Notes: generated by a model not told the origin, from the letters alone. DNA of 34,758 nt from Desulfuromonas sp. CSMB_57 (GCF_020194955.2 NZ_JAFCIY020000015.1:1-34758); one strand, 5' to 3'. Shown: positions 1-8,635, counted from the first letter of the stretch. Made by a program: numbers and translations.

Positions 1-24
1 CCTGGCCTGCAGACCAGAGGAGGC

Positions 25-69
25 TTGACTTCCTTCTGCGGGATACGTTATTACCATCAATAAATATCG
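25..69 (+). promoter_or_regulatory. Putative wtp promoter with overlapping ModE-box-like dyad
   Basis: TTGACT at 25-30 and TATTAC at 49-54 (18-bp spacer) make a plausible sigma-70 promoter. A 24-bp imperfect dyad at 46-69 overlaps the -10: left half CGTTATTA, right half AAATATCG (reverse complement CGATATTT), with an 8-bp centre. It has the same length and half-site pattern as the dyad at 15583-15606. Known ModE boxes have CGnTATAT-type arms, so molybdate-dependent repression of the transporter downstream is a reasonable inference. No ModE protein is encoded in the window. Confidence 0.4.
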
Positions 70-179
70 AAGGCATTTTATAGTCACTATTTATACAACG
101 CTTTTCCCCCGGATCGCGTCAAGGAACATCAATCGTCCTCCGACAACTTCACCGACCACCCCTGCCGCCGGCCACAGCC

Positions 180-1043
180 ATGGGCAGCGGCCCATCCGTG
201 AATGGAAGCCCTTCGGCAATGACCTCTGAAATGGCCAGCAAAAGAAAAGTGATTTTCGGCAGTCCCTTCCATGTCGTGGCCTTTGCCTGCAGTACGGCGG
301 TCATGCTGTTCATCATTCTGCCCCTGCTTCAGATGGTGGCCGGCCCCGCCCCCGCCGATCTGTGGGAGACGTTGAAAGATCGGGAGGTGCTGTCCTCCCT
401 GTGGCTGTCCGTGTACACCGCGGCCATCGCCGCGCTGATCTCCTTTCTGGTCGGCACACCCCTGGCATATCTGCTGGCCCGCAGGGATTTTTTCGGCAAG
501 AAACTGGTGGAGAGCATCATCGATCTGCCCATTGTCATTCCCCATCCGGTGGTGGGCATCGCCATTCTCAGCCTGCTGGGCCGGGGCCAGCCCCTCGGCC
601 GGATCCTGAGCAGCCTCGGAGTACGCATCATGGGCAGCGCCACCGGTATCATCGTCGTGCTGACCTTTGTCGGCCTGCCCTTCTACCTCAATGCCGCCAA
701 GGCCGGCTTCGAGAGCGTTCCGCTGCGATTGGAAAAGGTTTCCCGCAGCCTCGGCGCAGGCCCTGCGGCCACCTTTTGTCGAGTAACCTTTCCCCTGTGC
801 TGGCGACACATGCTGAGCGGCGTCATCATGTGCGCTGCCCGGGCAGTGAGCGAATTCGGCGCCGTGGTCATTGTCGCCTATCATCCCATGATTGCTCCGG
901 TCCTGATGTATGAGCGGTTTACCGCCTACGGCCTCAAATATTCCCAGCCGGTCGGCGTCTGGCTGATCCTGGTCTGCCTGTCGCTGTTCCTTGCGCTGCG
1001 ACTGGTTTCGCTACCGATCCGGGGGAACCATGATCCAGCTTGA
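180..1043 (+). CDS. wtpB: Tungstate/molybdate ABC transporter permease (WtpB/ModB type)
   Basis: A 287-residue inner-membrane permease with several hydrophobic segments. It carries the ModB/CysT-type cytoplasmic-loop signature around RLEKVSRSLGAGPAATFCRV, where the ATPase docks. It would form the channel for tungstate or molybdate import. It precedes an ATPase gene (14-bp overlap) and a WtpA-like binding protein, so the order is B-C-A rather than the commoner A-B-C. Neither the ATG at 180 nor the in-frame ATGs at 219 and 228 has a convincing Shine-Dalgarno sequence, so the N-terminus is uncertain. Family membership is clear; tungstate rather than molybdate preference is inferred from the WtpA partner. 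Confidence 0.85.
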   Translation: MGSGPSVNGSPSAMTSEMASKRKVIFGSPFHVVAFACSTAVMLFIILPLLQMVAGPAPADLWETLKDREVLSSLWLSVYTAAIAALISFLVGTPLAYLLARRDFFGKKLVESIIDLPIVIPHPVVGIAILSLLGRGQPLGRILSSLGVRIMGSATGIIVVLTFVGLPFYLNAAKAGFESVPLRLEKVSRSLGAGPAATFCRVTFPLCWRHMLSGVIMCAARAVSEFGAVVIVAYHPMIAPVLMYERFTAYGLKYSQPVGVWLILVCLSLFLALRLVSLPIRGNHDPA

Positions 1044-2067
1044 CCAGTTGTCCGTCAAACTGCCGGGCTTCCGATTGCACCCCATCTCCCTGACCGTGGA
1101 GCAGGGTGAGTTCTTCGTCCTGCTCGGGCCGACCGGTTCGGGAAAAACCGTGATCCTCGAATCCATTGCCGGCCTGGTTCGCATCAGCGGCGGCCAGGTC
1201 CGGGTGGCCGGACAAGACCTCACCCACCTGCCTCCCGAGCAGCGGCAGATCGGCATCGTCTACCAGGACAACGCGCTTTTCCCCCATCTTACGGTCATGG
1301 AAAACATCCGCTACGGTTTGCGTTATGTCAGGCAGGATCCGAAGCAGGCCGATGAACGGGTCGAGCACCTGATCTCACTCCTTGGCCTGCGGCATCTGGT
1401 CCGGCGGCGACCGCTGAATCTCAGCGGCGGCGAAAAACAGCGGGTCTGCCTGGCGCGGGCCCTGAGCATCCACCCCTCGGTACTGCTTCTGGATGAACCC
1501 CTGTCGGCCCTGGACCCCAACTTCCGTGAGGACATTCGCCGCGTCCTGAAACAACTGCACGCCGAATTCGGCATCACCTTCATGATGGTGACCCACGACT
1601 TCAACGAGGCCCTGTACCTGGCCGACCGCATCGGCATCATCCGGCAGGGAGCCATGGAGCAGATCGGCAGCGCCGAGGATATTTTCCTGCGCCCGGACAA
1701 TCCCTTCGTCGCCGAATTCGTCGGCATGAAAAACATGTTCTCCGGCTGCATCGCCGACGGCGCTTTTGTCTTCGGCGGCCTGCATTATCCCCTCCCCGAA
1801 CAGCCTGCACAGCCATGGACGGTGCTGGCGGTGCGTCCGGAGGATATCATATTGCGCCGCGATCCCGGTTTTGCCGGCAACATCGTTCACTATCCCGGCG
1901 TCATTGAGCAGATCATGCCGACGGGACTAGGGCATGAAATCGGCGTGCGTTGCCTTGACGCCAGGTTCAGGGCCCTGCTGGATCGCCGGACCTTGCAGGA
2001 ACAGGGCTTCGGCGAAGGAGACCGCGTCTATCTGGGTTTTGAAGCCAAAGTGGCACGACTGTTTTAA
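1030..2067 (+). CDS. wtpC: Tungstate/molybdate ABC transporter ATP-binding protein
   Basis: A 345-residue cytoplasmic ATPase that powers the upstream permease. It has Walker A GPTGSGKT (about 33-40), signature LNLSGGEKQRV, Walker B LLLDEPLSALD and the switch histidine in MMVTHDF. About 110 further residues after the nucleotide-binding domain resemble the C-terminal regulatory (TOBE/Mop-like) part of ModC/WtpC proteins. The open frame extends back to 991, but the ATG at 1030, preceded by GGGGGAACC and starting the typical MIQLDQLSVKL, is the likely start. It overlaps wtpB by 14 bp, implying translational coupling. Confidence 0.87.
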   Translation: MIQLDQLSVKLPGFRLHPISLTVEQGEFFVLLGPTGSGKTVILESIAGLVRISGGQVRVAGQDLTHLPPEQRQIGIVYQDNALFPHLTVMENIRYGLRYVRQDPKQADERVEHLISLLGLRHLVRRRPLNLSGGEKQRVCLARALSIHPSVLLLDEPLSALDPNFREDIRRVLKQLHAEFGITFMMVTHDFNEALYLADRIGIIRQGAMEQIGSAEDIFLRPDNPFVAEFVGMKNMFSGCIADGAFVFGGLHYPLPEQPAQPWTVLAVRPEDIILRRDPGFAGNIVHYPGVIEQIMPTGLGHEIGVRCLDARFRALLDRRTLQEQGFGEGDRVYLGFEAKVARLF

Positions 2068-2135
2068 CTTTCGCCGGCCCCGCCGCCCGTCGGTGGCGAG
2101 GATGTCGGCACTATCGCCGGAAAGGATGGCTTGGC

Positions 2136-3116
2136 ATGCTGAAACGGGCAGGTTGGATTTTGGGGATGGCCGGATTGCTGCTGTGCTGCATGACTCTCAC
2201 GGCAGAGGTGCAGGCTGCCCCCAAGGGCAAACTCATCATCTTTCACGCCGGCAGCCTGACGGTGCCCTTCGCCGCCATGGAAAAGGATTTCGAGGCACGC
2301 TATCCGGACGTGGATGTGCAACGGGAAGCGGGCGGCAGCACCCGCATGGCCCGTCTCATTTCCGAGGTCGGCAAACCGGCGGACCTGCTGGCGTCCGCCG
2401 ATTTCCAGGTCATCGACCAGAGCCTGATGCCTCATTTGGCCGATTTCAATATCCGCTTTGCCACCAACGAAATCGTGCTGACCTACAGCGACCGCAGCAA
2501 ATTCGCCGCCGAGATCAACCGGGACAACTGGTTCGACATCCTCGGCCGGCCCGGCGTGGCCTGGGGACACTCCGACCCCAACGTCGATCCCGGCGGCTAT
2601 CGCAGCCTGATGGTGATTCAGTTGGCGGAAAAATATTACCGCCGCCCCGGCCTTTATCGAAAGCTCCTGGCCAACCGCCCCATGGCCAACCTGCGCGACA
2701 AGGCCGCCAGCCTGACCTTCATGGTGCAGAACGGCGACCTGGATTACGCCTGGAGCTATCGTTCCCTGGCCCTGCAGCACAAGCTCAAGTTCATCAGCCT
2801 CGACGACAACATCAACCTGGCCAACGTTGCCCATGACGCCTTCTACCACCAAGCCCGGGTGCGCGTTTCCGGAGAAAAACCGGGCACCTTCATTGATCGC
2901 ATCGGGCAGTTCGTGGCTTACGGCATCGCCATGCCCAAAAACGCTCCCAACCGCGAGGCGGCCGAAGCCTTTCTGGCCTATCTGCTGGATCCGGAGGGCG
3001 GCCAGAAGATTCTCCGCCAGTACGGTCAACCGCCCTTCGATCCCCCGTTCGTACCGACCCGGGCCATGCACCAAAAACTGCCGAAAAGCATCCAGCCGCG
3101 GGTGGTGGTCAAGTAA
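2136..3116 (+). CDS. wtpA: Tungstate-binding periplasmic protein (WtpA family)
   Basis: A 326-residue solute-binding protein with an N-terminal signal peptide (hydrophobic stretch about 7-22, likely cleavage after VQA). The mature protein begins with KLIIFHAGSLTVPF, and GGSTRMARLI and ADLLASADFQVID follow. These are hallmarks of the WtpA/ModA superfamily, in which the serines of the AGSL and ADLLASAD loops help bind the oxyanion. Its length and the conserved AWGHSDPNVDPGGYR and YAWSYRSLA segments fit the WtpA subgroup rather than ModA. A GGAAAGGA ribosome site precedes the ATG. It is the last gene of the wtpBCA operon and delivers tungstate or molybdate to WtpBC. Confidence 0.85.
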   Translation: MLKRAGWILGMAGLLLCCMTLTAEVQAAPKGKLIIFHAGSLTVPFAAMEKDFEARYPDVDVQREAGGSTRMARLISEVGKPADLLASADFQVIDQSLMPHLADFNIRFATNEIVLTYSDRSKFAAEINRDNWFDILGRPGVAWGHSDPNVDPGGYRSLMVIQLAEKYYRRPGLYRKLLANRPMANLRDKAASLTFMVQNGDLDYAWSYRSLALQHKLKFISLDDNINLANVAHDAFYHQARVRVSGEKPGTFIDRIGQFVAYGIAMPKNAPNREAAEAFLAYLLDPEGGQKILRQYGQPPFDPPFVPTRAMHQKLPKSIQPRVVVK

Positions 3117-3278
3117 TGATGTTCTGAGATGGGCTGACCCGTTCGGTATACATCCGTCCGGAAATCCCGATTCTTGAAAGGCGCGGCCACGATGCGGCTG
3201 TCGATACGTTTACGCCGGCAGCCATCTGTTTGATCTCTTTCGACGAATTTCCAATCATGATTGCGAAGGAGGATTGCC

Positions 3279-4445
3279 ATGCGTCCCTACAAAGAAAACC
3301 CTTTTTTCCTTCTATACATACTATTATTTATCATGGCCGGCGCCATCGGAGTCGGGGCCGCCGATCTTTCCTCAGTAACGGTCAAGGCCGCATCGTTGGT
3401 TCCCGGAGAGACAACACGTTATATTATAAAATTTATGACCGAGGAACCGCTGGACTTATCCAAAGGGACGCGTATAACCATTGAGCTTCCCAAGGGTTTT
3501 AATATAAAACAGGATCATATCATGTCTGCCGATCCTGGCTGCACTTTGGCCAAATTGGAGTATAAAAACCCAGGGGACCGATTTTATTCCGTGGTTCGAG
3601 GCGCAACCAGCATCAAAAAAACCTTCATACTTCGTGCAATACAGTCTGTCATACCGCCCCATACCGATCTTTTTCTGACCCTGCCCGGTGTCGTCAACGC
3701 TCCCGTTACAGGCCGCTATCTTTTGAACCTGATGGTACAGGATGACCGTGGTGTCGGATATCAAGGTGCCGGCCAATTCATCCTGGGTTTGCCACCAACG
3801 GCTGCGCCCCAACAGGTGCAGCTGGTGGAGGCTTCATCCCATGAAATAAGGCTGGCATGGGATCCCGTGCCGAAGGCTACCCGTTACCGTGTTCTATTTT
3901 CCTCCCAACCCGCCGGCCACTTTATCAGTGCCATGGATCTGGCCAGAGAACCGTATCCGGGCGAAGATTGGGCCCTTACCGACACGACCCACGGTTTTAG
4001 GGGGCGCGGCAACGGCGGTCTTGTACCGGGGAGGACGTATTTTTTCAAAGTACAGGCGGGGAATGAGACAGGTTTTGGGCCGTCTTCAAAAATACTCCCT
4101 GTTACATTGCCGGAAATCAAGCCCATCAAGGACCTGCCGGGGGGCAAACAGACAAAAACCCTCATTTTACCCGGCAACATCCTTTTCATCAGGCTGGACC
4201 AGCCGGTGAGGATTGCCGATCAGGACGCCATTAAGGTTTATGAAAAAAGTTCCGGAGTTAACGTTAGAAACGTACATGTCATGGTGGACGAGATCGACAA
4301 CAATAAAATCCGGATAAGTACCAAGGCTCCAGCCGGTCAAGAATATCTGGTGGTTTTTTATGAAGGCGCACTGGAGAGCCTGATCAAGCCCAATGTCGTC
4401 AATAATACTTTTGGCTGGACGGCTATGGTTGCGGATGGCGAATAG
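3279..4445 (+). CDS. Secreted Ig/fibronectin type III-like protein of unknown role
   Basis: A 388-residue exported protein. The ATG at 3279 follows a perfect AAGGAGG; the open frame extends 18 bp further upstream from a TTG without support. A signal peptide covers about residues 1-27. The N-terminal part (TIELPKGFNI, FILRAIQ) looks like an all-beta Ig-type domain. Residues about 177-270 match a fibronectin type III domain (IRLAWDPVPKATRYRVLF, then YFFKVQAGNETGFGP). The C-terminal part (VRIADQDAIKVYEKSSG) resembles a bacterial Ig-like module. No catalytic motif is seen. It lies 12 bp upstream of the dihaem cytochrome gene and probably supports it at the cell surface or in the periplasm. The pair is visibly AT-richer than flanking genes. 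Confidence 0.7.
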   Translation: MRPYKENPFFLLYILLFIMAGAIGVGAADLSSVTVKAASLVPGETTRYIIKFMTEEPLDLSKGTRITIELPKGFNIKQDHIMSADPGCTLAKLEYKNPGDRFYSVVRGATSIKKTFILRAIQSVIPPHTDLFLTLPGVVNAPVTGRYLLNLMVQDDRGVGYQGAGQFILGLPPTAAPQQVQLVEASSHEIRLAWDPVPKATRYRVLFSSQPAGHFISAMDLAREPYPGEDWALTDTTHGFRGRGNGGLVPGRTYFFKVQAGNETGFGPSSKILPVTLPEIKPIKDLPGGKQTKTLILPGNILFIRLDQPVRIADQDAIKVYEKSSGVNVRNVHVMVDEIDNNKIRISTKAPAGQEYLVVFYEGALESLIKPNVVNNTFGWTAMVADGE

Positions 4446-4457
4446 GAGGCTTGTAAA

Positions 4458-5612
4458 ATGAAAAATTTATACAACTTACTCATATTGCCACCACTTTTCG
4501 TTTTGCTGGCGTTAATAAGCTTTCCCGTGATAGCGGCTTATAAAGCGCACGTTAGCACCCAGGACTCGATGTTGTTTGTGGATGAGTATCCACAGGCCAA
4601 AGGCACGAAACTGGACAACTGTTTTTTGTGCCACACCGGTGGTGAAGTGAAGGATAGATATCTTAATGATTGTGATTATTGCCATGCGGTATACGGATAC
4701 CGAGCCCCCCATCCGCCGGGCAGCCTTGAAAAGACCCTGAATGCTTACGGAGCGGCCTATCTTGAGGCCGGTAGAAACGCGGAGGCCTTCAGAATTATTG
4801 CCGGAATTGATTCAGACGGAGACGGCTTCAGCAATGAGGAGGAAATAAAGGACGGCTCCCTTCCCGGGGACAAGAACGACAATCCGGCGACCCAAGAAGC
4901 ACCGGCCGTGATCTACAATAGAACCAAACTCAACCGCCTGCCGCGCACCAACCAGTTCATGGCGTTTGATACCGCCAAATTCGGTGATTATTATGCTGTC
5001 TATTCCGGGGTGAAGGTTTGGGATCTTTTGCTGGATGCAGGGGTCTTGGAAACGGCCACGGACATTACAATCTACTCAATCAGCGGTTACAGTCGTAACT
5101 TTCCCATAAATGAAATCAAGCAAGGCTTTGACCAAGGAAAATTCTTCTCGCGGTATCCATGGATTAAACACCCTGCCGAAGTGCCCTTCAAGGACGGACG
5201 GCCCATACCGGGCAAGCAGTTTTTTATCGTAGCCTTTGAGCGGGATGGTTTTCCTTTGCTGGAAGGCAAAATGAAGGCTGACGACAAAGGCCATTACCAC
5301 ATGTACGGCGAAGGTCCCTATCGTTTCATATCGCCATCACTGCAGCCGATCGTCCCTGATCGGTCACAATGGAGTATTGACCGGGACGAACCGCCCTATC
5401 CCTTCAATCCCGACAGGCCGGTTCCTAAAAACGCCGACTACTGCATTAAGTCCATTGTCGCCATTCAGGTCAACACCGCGGACAATAAATCATTTCGTTA
5501 TAACTGGTCCGAAAAGCAGCTTCAAATGGCTGCAAACGGCGAACTGGTCGTGTACGGTGCCATCCGGCCCCGTGAATTGGGGCGAAACCGGTTTTCTTGG
5601 GTACAGAATTGA
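4458..5612 (+). CDS. Exported dihaem cytochrome with Ca-binding loop and SUOX-like domain
   Basis: A 384-residue protein. A signal peptide (about 1-27) is followed by two c-type haem motifs, C55-F-L-C-H59 and C72-D-Y-C-H76. A calcium-binding-type loop follows at about 118-129 (DSDGDGFSNEEE, as in EF-hand or thrombospondin type 3 repeats). A C-terminal region (about 160-375) with GVKVWDLLLDAGV and ITIYSISGYSRNFPINEI resembles the sulfite-oxidase-fold oxidoreductase domain, but no cysteine that could ligate molybdenum is visible there. It is probably a periplasmic or outer-surface electron-transfer protein. A GGAGG site precedes the ATG. Codon use and AT content match the upstream gene, suggesting joint transfer. 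The SUOX-like assignment is by motif only. Confidence 0.72.
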   Translation: MKNLYNLLILPPLFVLLALISFPVIAAYKAHVSTQDSMLFVDEYPQAKGTKLDNCFLCHTGGEVKDRYLNDCDYCHAVYGYRAPHPPGSLEKTLNAYGAAYLEAGRNAEAFRIIAGIDSDGDGFSNEEEIKDGSLPGDKNDNPATQEAPAVIYNRTKLNRLPRTNQFMAFDTAKFGDYYAVYSGVKVWDLLLDAGVLETATDITIYSISGYSRNFPINEIKQGFDQGKFFSRYPWIKHPAEVPFKDGRPIPGKQFFIVAFERDGFPLLEGKMKADDKGHYHMYGEGPYRFISPSLQPIVPDRSQWSIDRDEPPYPFNPDRPVPKNADYCIKSIVAIQVNTADNKSFRYNWSEKQLQMAANGELVVYGAIRPRELGRNRFSWVQN

Positions 5613-5619
5613 CCCCCTG

Positions 5620-6035
5620 ATGACCCCGGCCATGCAGCCCTTCGTGCACCAACGAATCGTCACCATCAACGATACTGATTTATTCGGTGTCGTTTATTAC
5701 CTCAACTACCTGCAGTGGTGTGCCGAGGCGAGGGAACTGTTCGCTTTCAGGTTCGTGGAGGGTTTTCCCGAACAACACTTGATTGCCGTGGTGGATATGA
5801 CACCAGGTTTTTCACTCCGGCGCGATTGAAGGACGAGATTGCCATCCGGATCCACCTGGATTTTACGGAACGAAAAACTACCCATCACATGTTTTTCGAC
5901 GTGCGCCGGGTGTCCGACGACAAGCAGCTTGCTGCTCATCGGCAGACCCTGGTTTTCACCACCCTGAAAGGAAAAATCATCAAATTGCCCCGCCAGGCCG
6001 TGGATTTGATTGAGCGCTGCCGACCCCGCTCATAA
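5620..6035 (+). pseudogene. Hotdog-fold acyl-CoA thioesterase, frameshifted
   Basis: The N-terminal part reads MTPAMQPFVHQRIVTIND, then TDLFGVVYYLNYLQWCAEAR. This is the 4-hydroxybenzoyl-CoA thioesterase/YbgC signature with the catalytic Asp in the D-x-x-GVVYY motif. That frame ends at 5829. The remainder (TRFFTPARLKDEIAIRI onward, to the stop at 6035) continues in another frame. The switch lies near 5800-5812, where the codons for VVDMT are followed out of frame by TRFFTPARL, equivalent to one lost or two gained bases. With the frames joined, the protein is about 138 residues, normal for the family. It is either a recent pseudogene or a sequencing error. Confidence 0.7.
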
Positions 6036-6253
6036 TCGCGGTCCAACATGGACATCATTGAACAATCAACCTCCCCCCCTTCCATTGCGAGAGAACAAGG
6101 CCATGTCCGAGCTGCAACCGGCATGGCCTTGCAACCTCTGTCAGACTTTCACTTCCTCCGCGGAGGGCTTGGTGCGTTGGTGCGGCCCGCACAGCCTCAC
6201 CGGCATATCAAGCCAATGTCCGAATCCGGCGAGTATTCCCTGCCTGATCCTGC

Positions 6254-6259
6254 TACAAT
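6254..6259 (+). promoter_or_regulatory. Extended -10 (TGCTACAAT) just before the ATG at 6266
   Basis: TACAAT at 6254-6259, preceded by TGC, forms an extended -10 only six bases before the start codon of the Ada/AlkA gene. Transcription would begin at or next to the ATG, and no Shine-Dalgarno sequence is present, so a leaderless mRNA is possible. No good -35 is seen. The 230-bp gap before it holds no supported gene. Confidence 0.35.
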
Positions 6260-6265
6260 GACCCC

Positions 6266-7750
6266 ATGAAACAGCTCGATGAGGATATCTGCTACAAAGC
6301 CCTTTTGGCTCGCGATCGACGATTCGACGGCCGGTTTTTTACCGCCGTCCTGACCACGGGAATCTTCTGCCGGCCGATCTGCCCCGCCATCACCCCCAAG
6401 CGCGAAAATGTGCGCTTTTTCCCTACCGCCGAGGCGGCGATGGCCCACGGCTTCCGCCCCTGCCTGCGTTGCCGACCGGAGGTCACGCCGGGCCATCCCG
6501 CCGCTGCCGGGATCCATGCCACGGTGCGTCGCGCGGTGCAACTCATCGAGGATGGGGCCCTGGACAGGGGTTCCATTGAGGATCTGGCCGCCCGCCTCGG
6601 CATCGGCAGCCGCCACTTGCGTCGTCTCTTCAAGGAACATACCGGCGTCACCCCCCGGGAGCATGTCCGGGCGCGTCGACTGCTGCGCGCCCGGCAGTTG
6701 ATCGCGGACAGCAACCTGAGCATGTGCGAAATCGCCGCGGTAGCCGGGTTCCGCAGCCTGCGCCGTTTCAATGCTGCGATGAAAACCGCTTACGGTCACG
6801 CGCCGACGGCCTTTCGGCGCGGCTTGCGATCCCCGCGGCCCGCTTCGGTTCCGGCCTCACCCGGACCGGCGGTTGGTCGTGAGGACCTGGTGCTGCGTCT
6901 TGGCGCCCGGCCGCCCTTCGATGCGACCTATCTGCTCTCTTTCTTTCGGGAGCGCGCCATTCCGGGACTGGAACAGGTGGGACCGGATTGGTATTGCCGG
7001 GGTTTTCGGCTCGGCGATGCCGTCGGACTGATGCACTGCCGGTTTACCCGGGACGGCAGGGGGGTCGAAATCGGCCTGCGCGGAGCGGTCTGCGAGAAGC
7101 TTCTCGAAATCAGCGGACGGGTGCGCCGCCTGTTCGATCTGGATTCCGATATCGCGGCGATAAACGCCCTGCTGGCCGATGATCCTCTGCTCCTTCCGTT
7201 GATCGAAAAACGGCCGGGGTTGCGGGTGCCGGGCTGCTGGGACCGGTTCGAGCTCGCCGTACGGGCGGTGCTGGGGCAACAGGTTTCGGTAGCGGCGGCG
7301 CGCACCCTGGCCGGGCGCTTGGTCATGCGCCACGGGGAACCGTTGCCGGCGGCACTGATCGCCGACTGCGCGGTCACCCATCTGTTCCCCACCGCCGACA
7401 GTCTGATGAATCTGGATCTGCAGCCCATCGGGCTCACCGGACGACGCGCCCGCACCCTGTCCGGAGTGGTCGCCCTGTTTGCCGCTTTCCGCGCCCACGA
7501 TCCCGTCGACGCATCGTTGCTCGCCGATCTCGCCGCGATCTCCGGGATCGGGCCGTGGACCCTGCATTATTTCGCCCTGCGGGGACTGGGCGAGCCGGAT
7601 GCCTTTCCGGCGGCCGACCTCGGCCTCCTCAAGGCCTCCGCCCGCGGCGGCGGACCGGACAAGGCCGGGCTGCTGGAAGAGCACTCGCAACGCTGGCGAC
7701 CCTGGCGGGCCTATGCTGCGCAATATCTGTGGTCGTCACTGGGAGACTGA
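6266..7750 (+). CDS. Ada-type regulator fused to AlkA 3-methyladenine DNA glycosylase
   Basis: A 494-residue three-part DNA alkylation repair protein. The N-terminal Ada metal-binding domain has C35, C39, C66 and C69 (FCRPICP and CLRCRPE) for zinc binding and methylphosphotriester sensing. An AraC-type helix-turn-helix (about 80-190) includes SIEDLAARLGIGSRHLRRLF. A C-terminal AlkA-type glycosylase follows: ELAVRAVLGQQVSVAAA, the helix-hairpin-helix ISGIGPWT at about 424, and the likely catalytic Asp D451 in FPAADLGL. It excises alkylated bases and probably autoregulates. It overlaps the next gene (TGATG at 7748-7752), so an adaptive-response pair is expected. The ATG at 6266 matches the usual N-terminus of this family. 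Confidence 0.92.
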   Translation: MKQLDEDICYKALLARDRRFDGRFFTAVLTTGIFCRPICPAITPKRENVRFFPTAEAAMAHGFRPCLRCRPEVTPGHPAAAGIHATVRRAVQLIEDGALDRGSIEDLAARLGIGSRHLRRLFKEHTGVTPREHVRARRLLRARQLIADSNLSMCEIAAVAGFRSLRRFNAAMKTAYGHAPTAFRRGLRSPRPASVPASPGPAVGREDLVLRLGARPPFDATYLLSFFRERAIPGLEQVGPDWYCRGFRLGDAVGLMHCRFTRDGRGVEIGLRGAVCEKLLEISGRVRRLFDLDSDIAAINALLADDPLLLPLIEKRPGLRVPGCWDRFELAVRAVLGQQVSVAAARTLAGRLVMRHGEPLPAALIADCAVTHLFPTADSLMNLDLQPIGLTGRRARTLSGVVALFAAFRAHDPVDASLLADLAAISGIGPWTLHYFALRGLGEPDAFPAADLGLLKASARGGGPDKAGLLEEHSQRWRPWRAYAAQYLWSSLGD

Positions 7751-8325
7751 TGATGAAAAAGAGTGCTAGCGAGGCCACCCGCATCGACATCGCCTGGTAC
7801 GCAAGCCCCATCGGTGCCTTGATTCTTGCCTCTGTTGGAGGAAAACTGGTGCATCTGGATTTTGAGGGCAATGAAAAGCGTCTGCGAACCATCCAGAACC
7901 GTCGCCTCAAGGGTATTGATTGGCGGCAAAACGGGGCGATGGCGGCCCCGATCATCCGCTGGCTCGATGCCTATTTCTCCGGCGAGATGCAAGCTTTGCC
8001 GATGACGGATGTGAAGTTGCGCGGCACCGATTTCCAGCAACAGGTCTGGCGGGCGCTGCTCGCCATTCCCTGCGGGGAATGCCGGTCTTATAGCGGGCTG
8101 GCGGCCGATCTCGGTCACCCAGGAGCCGCGCGGGCGGTGGCACGGGCCAACGCCCTCAATCCGATAGCGATCATCGTGCCATGCCATCGCGTGATCGGAT
8201 CGGACGGCAAACTGACCGGTTACGCCGGTGGTTTGGACCGCAAACGATGGCTACTCGACCACGAAGCAGGGATTCGCATTGCCGATGAGCGTACCGGCAG
8301 GGATGTTTCCTGCCGGCCTGCATAA
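7750..8325 (+). CDS. ogt: Methylated-DNA--protein-cysteine methyltransferase
   Basis: A 191-residue O6-alkylguanine-DNA alkyltransferase (Ogt/MGMT family) that moves alkyl groups from DNA onto its own cysteine. The active-site motif IVPCHRVIG places the acceptor at C145, and C-terminal GGLDRKRWLLDHE is also typical. TDFQQQVWRALLAIPCGE and the recognition-helix segment ARAVARANALNP are conserved. Two adjacent ATGs (7750 and 7753) follow GGGAG; the first overlaps the stop of the Ada/AlkA gene, showing translational coupling. An in-frame upstream extension to 7555 lies inside the preceding gene and is not used. Confidence 0.92.
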   Translation: MMKKSASEATRIDIAWYASPIGALILASVGGKLVHLDFEGNEKRLRTIQNRRLKGIDWRQNGAMAAPIIRWLDAYFSGEMQALPMTDVKLRGTDFQQQVWRALLAIPCGECRSYSGLAADLGHPGAARAVARANALNPIAIIVPCHRVIGSDGKLTGYAGGLDRKRWLLDHEAGIRIADERTGRDVSCRPA

Positions 8326-8482
8326 CGGGACCTTTCAGGTCGAGGGGGCATGGCGTCGGATCATGGCAACTTATTGAATATTCCAAAAAACATAAATTAT
8401 CCCCAAAATCCCACTTATCCTCCTATTTTTGCAGGCAAAAGCATCGATTAGTCAACAGTTCGCCTACCTTGCCTCGGAGCGT

Positions 8483-8525
8483 ATGGCCTGCCGATAAACG
8501 GCAGGCCATTTGTCCATTCATGTCC
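8483..8525 (+). repeat. Dispersed hairpin repeat, copy 1
   Basis: A 43-bp element that recurs at 26238-26280 with only six mismatches. Its first 27 bases form a hairpin: perfect 11-bp arms (ATGGCCTGCCG and CGGCAGGCCAT) around the loop ATAAA. The 16-bp tail (TTGTCC...CATGTCC) is also conserved. Two of the mismatches between copies are compensatory and keep the stem paired. Confidence 0.65.
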
Positions 8526-8635
8526 CGGATCACGGATTGGGTCGTGCCACATGCAATATGTTCCACCGCCAAGCCCGGGCAAGTGGGATCGCGCGCCATC
8601 CCCACGACTGCTGAAAGGACACGGGGGATTTATGA

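Noticed and set aside
1375-2067. Long minus-strand open frames opposite wtpC and other GC-rich genes
   Set aside because: They are antisense shadows caused by high GC at third codon positions; the plus-strand proteins have clear family motifs.
6048-6269. 73-codon open frame before the Ada/AlkA gene
   Set aside because: No ribosome site, no recognisable motif, and it ends inside the next start codon region; low-complexity composition.
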